In this document: piece after piece, positions 57,961 to 64,000 of the stretch
Layout: each line of letters begins with the position of its first letter
How positions within the stretch are numbered: position 1 is the stretch's first letter
NCBI GenBank assembly: GCA_047495785.1
Contig: JBLDXI010000031.1
Coordinates: forward strand, 1,550,001-1,614,000
Direction of reading: 5' to 3'
Source: Lepidodermella squamata
Taxonomy: Eukaryota; Gastrotricha
DNA: 64,000 nucleotides
Notes under the pieces: generated by a model
Database searches by the model: none
Seen by the model: the letters and a program-made list of their open reading frames with translations, nothing else
Told to the model about the DNA's origin: nothing
Translations under genes and position numbers: made by a program

Positions 57961-58718
57961 AAAGACACTGAGATTCTTTATTCGAATTGATTGAAAATAG
58001 CAATTGAAAATTTTAGATATGATACTGGTCGCGTGGTATCACAGATAACACTACTGTTGTTTTTCAACTTTTAAATAAACGAATAGAGAACGTAAAAAAT
58101 CAATAATCTCACTGCGTGTTGGAAACAATAATCTGGCGTACACACGTTGTTTACTAGTCAACGAGAAATGTAATTTTGATCCCTAAATACTGAGGTCTGA
58201 GGTGAACAGAGTGATTTGAATTGTAACATCGAATTGTAACATGTCATAGGGCAAACAGTAGGATTTATCTGCCATATGTGTTCTTTCCAATAAAACATGA
58301 GTTTCTTCTTCTTCAAGCAAACTTCTTTTTAATTAGTACGAATTTTGAGATTTCACAGTTGTTTGAAATGCTTCAAAAGCCGAAAAATCAAGTGTAGCGG
58401 GAATTCCCAGGAGTTACCAATAAAATCCTCAAAGAATTTACGGGATATTCCAGACAGATTTGAATTTGTGCAACGTGACATGTGTAACTGTTTGAATACT
58501 GATAGAGGTTATCATTTTTGAAGAAAAACACCGAGTAAAGTTGAAGGGAAAGTATGCCCTCTTTTGTCGGTCAGTAGTCAGTAGGTTTGCACACTTTTTA
58601 AATTACTTTTATGGAGCAAACAAATTACCTAAGAGGAAACACTTTTTGGTCCAATATTTTTATTTCCAAAATAAAAAACACTAGGAAAATTATATTGCTT
58701 TCAGTCTTCTAAGTTGCA
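57961..58718. other. Right flank of unit B and spacer before P6
   Basis: Up to about 58345 this matches unit A (41620-43061 and 47411-47494) without the insertions found there. No gene seen beyond it. Confidence 0.5.
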
Positions 58719-60348
58719 TCAAGCTTTAGGAACCTTTTTGTCCGAATAATATTTGTCATTTTCTCGTCCGGTGGTATCTTTTAGCCAGTCTTCCATTGCG
58801 TTAGGCACACCACTCCATATATTTGAGTCACATGCTTCGTCTGACTCGATAGCCTTTTCTGAAAATTTGAATCACTTTTGAATATATTGGAAACAGGTGC
58901 TGCAATCCAGCGGCTTACTTAGCAGGCTTTCGAAACCAGTGAGCCTGATGATCAAGCAGTGGTTGTCGTTGAGCCCAGCTGTGAAAATCAATCTGTCAAG
59001 TGACTCCATGAAAATGCCTGCCCCAAACAGAATCGGTCTTTCTGCAACATTTACAGTGAGCGGGACATTGAACATGGTCTCGTGGTCAATGAATATCGGC
59101 GAAGTGACTAGTGCGATTCGGTTAAGCTTGGCATTAACCAGAGTGAGTTGGGCGGCATATTCTGCAAGAAAGGTTAAGACATCTCTAAAATTAGAGGGAT
59201 AGCTTACCATTAGGTCCGAACCGCCGAGAATAGGTGTGCGTCACGGAGAGATAGTAGTCACCTTTGTAGTGAACGAACGGGGAGCCACCGCGAAGGAACA
59301 AAGAACCCGTGTTGTCCTCCTCGAAACCGATAACAAACGAGCAATCCACCTCGCGTGGTTCGTCGTTGCGATATGGCACGAACTTGCACTCCATCACGCG
59401 CAGGTTGGGCAGGAATTCGTAGACCAAGCGCAAGCGGCCGTTGTAAACCCAAGGTGACCAGTTTTTAGCCAAATTTGGCAGTTTCAATTTCGGACCAGTT
59501 TTTATCGAATATAATATGTTATCGCCCCATGACCATAGAAAGGGCCGCCTTCAAAATGAAAATTGAGCGTATTTATTGTGATTATATTACTCTATCATTA
59601 TATGATAATATCCTCTATGAAAAGTGGAAATTCTCAGCGCGCCTAAACTATTTAAGTTTGGAACTGTTTACCTTATTAGTGTCTTGGAGCCGTAGTAATG
59701 AGCGTTCGTAATTGCTAAGAAAACAGTGCCATTCAGCTTAAAGGTTCTCGCATCTTCCGGTCCGTTGAACATTGACTCTCCTATCGGAGCAGGAATGCCC
59801 AAAATATGGCCCGATTGAGGAATAATTTGCATATTTTCATCGAGCTCTATCGAATATATGGAGCTGTCTTGATATCGATTCAGGCCGTCGTTGAAATGGT
59901 TCCAAACTCTTATGGCACACAGAAGCAAACCATTGTGAGGCATGCACGAAGCCTGCATAGGAAATGGCCCTTCACCCGACAGCCATTTCTCAGACGCTCG
60001 CACGTGGGTGGCGTACATATTCCGAACATGGCTTCTAACTGCTTGTTTGAAGTCAAACACAATCGAAGTGGTAACATCAGCTGAAGCCTCGCTGATGTTG
60101 GAACAGGAATCTCGGTTAACAAATGCAACACTGAGGGTGAACTTTAAATGACTATCGCCTTCCACTTCAATAACAAATTTTGCGGTCATTGGCTCATCAC
60201 TAAGAGGGCTAATCGCCGCTTTGACCGGTGCATTTGTTACCCAGAATTGCGAACTGCTAAATTGATTCAGTGTGAGTAACAGCGACAAACACGCTGATGC
60301 GATGAAAATAGTAGTTAGGGCCTTGATCCGGCTCTCGAAAAAAGTCAT
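58719..60348 (-). CDS. Type II membrane beta-propeller enzyme-like protein P6
   Basis: Exons 60348-59672, 59548-59208, 59161-58919 and 58858-58719 encode 466 aa without breaks. The anchor is IFIASACLSLLLTL. Core motifs are EGDSHLKF (a variant of KGDRHF), GPFPMQASCMPH, FNGPEDARTFKLNG (Thr where others have Ile), KNWSPWV, RGGSPFVHYKGDYY and AGLNDNHCL. It is the sister of P7: exon lengths are identical and the upstream regions still align. Introns 1 to 3 are only 123, 46 and 60 nt. Confidence 0.87.
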
Positions 60349-61605
60349 GATTTCTTAAAATCCTGGGAAAATTAAGTAGTACTTGAGAGCCGATGAAGGC
60401 GACATCTCTTCCGAGCTCAATTTCGTAAGCTTAGCCTATATTTGAAAATTAGGCTGGCTATTATGGTATACGCAAGGAGAGTTAGTGCGCGCCTAACTAA
60501 GAAATATAGTCGATATACCTTTCTCGCGTAACAATCTCATACAATTTTTATGAAGGAAGTCGAAATATTACACTATTTGACTTCACAATTTAAAGACTTT
60601 CCCATCCTTTCAACAATGAAGCCATGCAAAACGTATCGACCGCTTGAAGTCATTATAAGTACATTATAAAACGATCCCAATCAGAAAACTGGGATCGGAC
60701 TTCATCGGAATACATGCAGATAAAACCGAAGAATTGATCTTTGAATTTTACAAGAAAGCTATCATCCCGATAAATATCCCTGTGGCCCGCTAAATCAAAT
60801 GCTAACCCTGCAAGGTGTCAACTTATTTAAGCCAGTGTGATTATTTGATTATGCGCCACTTGGCACATCGATTCCTCCCGATACGTACACGGCACGAAAC
60901 CTTTCGCTGTAAAACCGGAAGCAAATGTATTAAATGTATTTTCGAAAACGGCCAACAGGTATGAGGTATGATATTATATTATCATGATGAATAATGGTTT
61001 GTTCGCCTAAAATCATCATTTTCTCGTTTAGTAATATCTTTTAGCCAATCTTCCGCTCGATATTTTTGAGTCGCAAGATTCGGCTGACGCGAAAATTTAC
61101 AATTTCAGGTTTCAGGCAAACAGGTGCAGCAATTCAGCTAGAGATCTAAAAAATAGATAAAATATTTTCCTAACCACCTAGCCGTTCCTGAGAATTGTTA
61201 AATATGGTGTTCATGGTGCTATAATTATGAGTGCCTTTCAATCACTCGAATTCTATAAAGTACGACGCCGAACATCGATAGCTACAAAACAGTAAACCAC
61301 AAAGCCTTTTTTTACATTGTTCGCTGTTTTGTAGTAAAATGAAAAATCCGCTGTTTTGTCGCGCTCAATATGAATTAGGTAGATACGCTCAAAATTATTC
61401 AAGTACAGATTCAGGCAAAATGCAGGTCTGCTTTTTACCGCATAACGCATAATGCCTTAAGTATTAAACCAAGCCATTGTAATTACTAGCAATTGAGTGG
61501 ATACTGGATAACAAAATCCCCGATTCCAGAGCCACTGGGCCATTATTAGGATTTCCATTGGTAATGCAGCAAGTCATCCTCAATTTTTCAGTTGATAAAA
61601 TCGGA
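60349..61605. other. Upstream of P6 and downstream of P7, with a relic exon
   Basis: The first 310 nt align with the region upstream of P7 (63371-63680), supporting tandem duplication. A relic of a propeller exon 4 lies at 61013-61160. No intact gene seen. Confidence 0.5.
61013..61160 (-). pseudogene. Relic exon 4 of a further propeller gene (P8)
   Basis: On the minus strand it aligns with P6 and P7 exon 4 and the preceding intron end: GAAGATTGGCTAAAAGATATTAC and ACTCAAAAATATCGAG correspond to EDWLKDIT and DSNI. About 18 nt are lost in the middle and the ends are frayed. No other exon remains. Confidence 0.7.
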
Positions 61606-63370
61606 TCAAACTTTAGGTACATCTTTGTTCGCATAGAATTTGTCATTTTCACGCCCAGTAATAACTTTCAGCCATTCTTCCAATGCGTTAGGCACATCGT
61701 TCGATATATTTGAGCCGCATGCTTCGTCTGACTCGATAGCCTTTCCTGAAAATTGAATAATTTAGCAGACAGTTGTTGCAATTCAACAATTTACTCAGCA
61801 GGCTCTCGAAACCCGTTAGCCTGATGATCAAGCAGTGGTTGTCATTGAGGCCAGCGGTGAAAATCAAGCTGTCTAAAGACTCCATAAAAATGCCGGCACC
61901 AAACAGAATCGGTCTGTCTGCAGCATGTTCGGCCAGCGGGGTATTTACCATGGTTGCGAGGTCTATGAAAATTGGCGAAGTGACTAAGGCAATTTTGTTG
62001 AGCTTCGAATTGAGCAATGTCAGCTGAGCAGCATATTCTGCAAAAAAGGACAACGCTCAATTACTTTGAGAACAATATATTCATTGTTGGTCCGTCTACA
62101 ACGATAAATGGGCAGTCGAAATCGATGAGCTTTGACCTACAACACAATAAAGTACCTTTAGGACCGCGTCGACTTGAGTAAGAATGCGTCACTGATACAA
62201 AGTAGTCATCCCGGTAATGAACGAACGGGGAGCCACCACGGAGGAACAAAGAACCCGTGTTCGCCTCCTCGCTACCGATAACAAACGAGCAATCCACCTC
62301 GCGTGGTTCGTCATTGCGATAGGGCATGAACTCGCATTCCATAACGCGCAGGTTGGGCAGGAATTCGTAAACAAGGCGCAAGCGGCCATTGAAAACCCAT
62401 GGTGACCAGTTCTTGGCCACATTCGGCAGTTTCAGGGCTGGCCCAGTTTTCATCGAATATAATATGTTATCGTCCGATGACCATAGAAAGGGCCGCCTGA
62501 ATAAAGCGAAAAAGCTCAAACTTGGAAGTTATAACAAGAAAGTTCCCCATGAATGCCTTGATAACTCTCTGCGAAACAAATTGTTCGCAAATAGACCCAA
62601 AGCTCCCAAGCTCTCCATAATTAAGTAGAAATAACAAAACCAGTTTTGGATAATATAGAAGCTACCAATGCGCCCAATTTTCTTTCTGCGTACCTTAACA
62701 GAGTCCTGCCACCGTAGTAATGAGCGTTGGTGACGGCCAAAAATATGGTGCCATTCAACTCGAATATTCTCGCATCTTCAGGTCCGTTATACCGCCGCTC
62801 TCCTATTGGGCTTGGAATGCCCAGAAGATGGCCCGATTGAGGGATAATTTGCATCTTTTCATTTAGTTCAATCGAATATACCGAGCTGTCTTGATATCGA
62901 TTCAGGCCGTCGTTGAACTGGTTCCAAACTCGTATCGCACATCGAAGAACACCCTTGTAAGGCGTACATGAACTTTGCATCGGAAACGGCCCCTCGCCTG
63001 AGAGCCATTTCTCGGAAGCTCGTACGTGGTCTGCGTACATATTCCGAACATGGCTTCTAACCGCTTCTTTGAAGTCGAATACAATCGAAGTGGTAACATC
63101 AGCTGAATCCTCGCTGATTTCATGACAGGATTCTCGTTTAACACTCGCGCTGCTCAAACTGAACTTGAAATGGCGATCGCCATTGACAGAAATTACAAAT
63201 CTGCCGTTACCCGCATCACTGACAGACGTAGCGATGGGTTCTAGTACTGGATCATTTCTTGCCCTTAATGGAGAGTTACTGTATTGAGTCAATGTAAACA
63301 GCAGCGAAAAACATGCTGATCCGACGAAAAGAAAAGCCAATGCTTTTAGCCGGCTTTCGAAGAGTACCAT
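61606..63370 (-). CDS. Type II membrane beta-propeller enzyme-like protein P7
   Basis: Exons 63370-62694, 62496-62156, 62037-61795 and 61745-61606 encode 466 aa. The anchor LAFLFVGSACFSLLFTL (about residues 11-27) is followed by NGDRHFKF, IVFDFKEAV, GPFPMQSSCTPY, YNGPEDARIFELNG, KNWSPWVFNGRLRL, RGGSPFVHYRDDYF and AGLNDNHCL. It is the last full member of the tandem family in the window. Function is inferred as for the other members; conservation of all core motifs across six unsplit copies suggests selection. Confidence 0.87.
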
Positions 63371-64000
63371 CTCTTAGGAATTGAGCAGTGGGAACGTTTT
63401 TTTCGAATCATTCAGCCCGTTAGTGGCTATGCCTCGATATCAAATATTAGCTATCTAGGGCTACCTTAGAACAAAAATATAAGAAAATGAAGATAATTGG
63501 GCCACGCGAAACAAAGAAATGCGTCGATAAATTCTTCGATAAAGAATGGCATCAAATTTTTATGATCGAACGTATCGTCAATCCTATAATACGTTGTTGC
63601 ATTTCATAATTAAAGACTTTCGACAAAAGAGCCTTGCCTGGGTATCGATCACTTGGGAAGTCATTGTGCAATGTCGAGAGATAAAACAGCTATACTTTGA
63701 TTTGATTTAGAGACTCTCTTTAGGCTGGGCTTCATTTTCATTTTAACCCTGTTAGATCTTGCAAACCTCAGATTCATGGACAAGCCGAACTTAACTTTGT
63801 ACATGTTTTCGATTAACGTCAGCTTGGAGATTCCGCTCCGTCTATTCCGCGCTCATTTCTGAGCCCTCGAAGCGTTCTATTTCATGAATTTTTTAATTTC
63901 CCAGCACTTACTTTTGTGATTAGATTGATTTGTTAAACTGAAACTAATATTTAATTTGAATCAAGAAAGAGACTACAGAGCTTCTAAGGCGTACAATGGC
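63371..64000. other. Upstream region of P7, no gene seen
   Basis: This aligns with the P6 upstream region for about 300 nt. Nothing else is supported before the window ends. Confidence 0.45.

Overview
This window looks like nuclear DNA of an invertebrate animal. The evidence is spliced genes with very short introns (many 49-60 nt, GT..AG), animal-type alpha-arrestins, a class C seven-transmembrane receptor, eukaryotic tRNA genes including an intron-containing tRNA-Tyr, and a dense load of DNA transposons and LINE fragments. The sequence does not identify the species; a small ecdysozoan or similar compact-intron lineage is only a guess. Exon boundaries were placed by hand from splice signals, reading phase and comparison of paralogues inside the window. 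Every spliced model given as intact closes to a whole number of codons.

Left part (2.4-26.8 kb): an alpha-arrestin (Arr1, +), a SABATH-type carboxyl methyltransferase (-) with a decayed second copy, and a class C GPCR (+). Then comes a minus-strand series alternating a tandem-duplicated family of type II membrane, five-bladed beta-propeller (GH130/GH43-like) proteins (P1, P2, P3) with three more alpha-arrestins (Arr2, Arr3, Arr4). A tRNA cluster (Tyr, Ile, Trp, Pro plus four copies missing part of an arm) lies between P2 and P3. The first GT32-type glycosyltransferase (+) closes this part.

Right part (29-58 kb): a segmental duplication of a three-gene cassette, SGNH-hydrolase-like gene (-), GT32 glycosyltransferase (+) and propeller gene (-). 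Unit B (49.2-58.4 kb) is intact. Unit A (29.4-47.5 kb) is homologous but has swollen with about 11 kb of insertions. Its GT32 gene is a pseudogene split by a LINE fragment that itself carries a hAT element. Its propeller gene P4 is split by a 3.76-kb TIR element. Its right flank holds a 4.35-kb TIR element containing a LINE reverse transcriptase, which in turn contains a 1.27-kb TIR element and a neighbouring piggyBac-type MITE. Because unit B often keeps the empty site, many insertions can be defined to the base. Two further propeller genes (P6, P7) and a relic exon follow unit B.

All three cassette proteins carry an N-terminal membrane anchor followed by a predicted lumenal enzyme domain. 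The simplest inference is a co-duplicated set of secretory-pathway (Golgi-like) glycan-modifying enzymes: one transfers a sugar, one carries an SGNH esterase or acyltransferase fold, and one is a propeller glycosidase, phosphorylase or transferase. The substrate cannot be told from the sequence.
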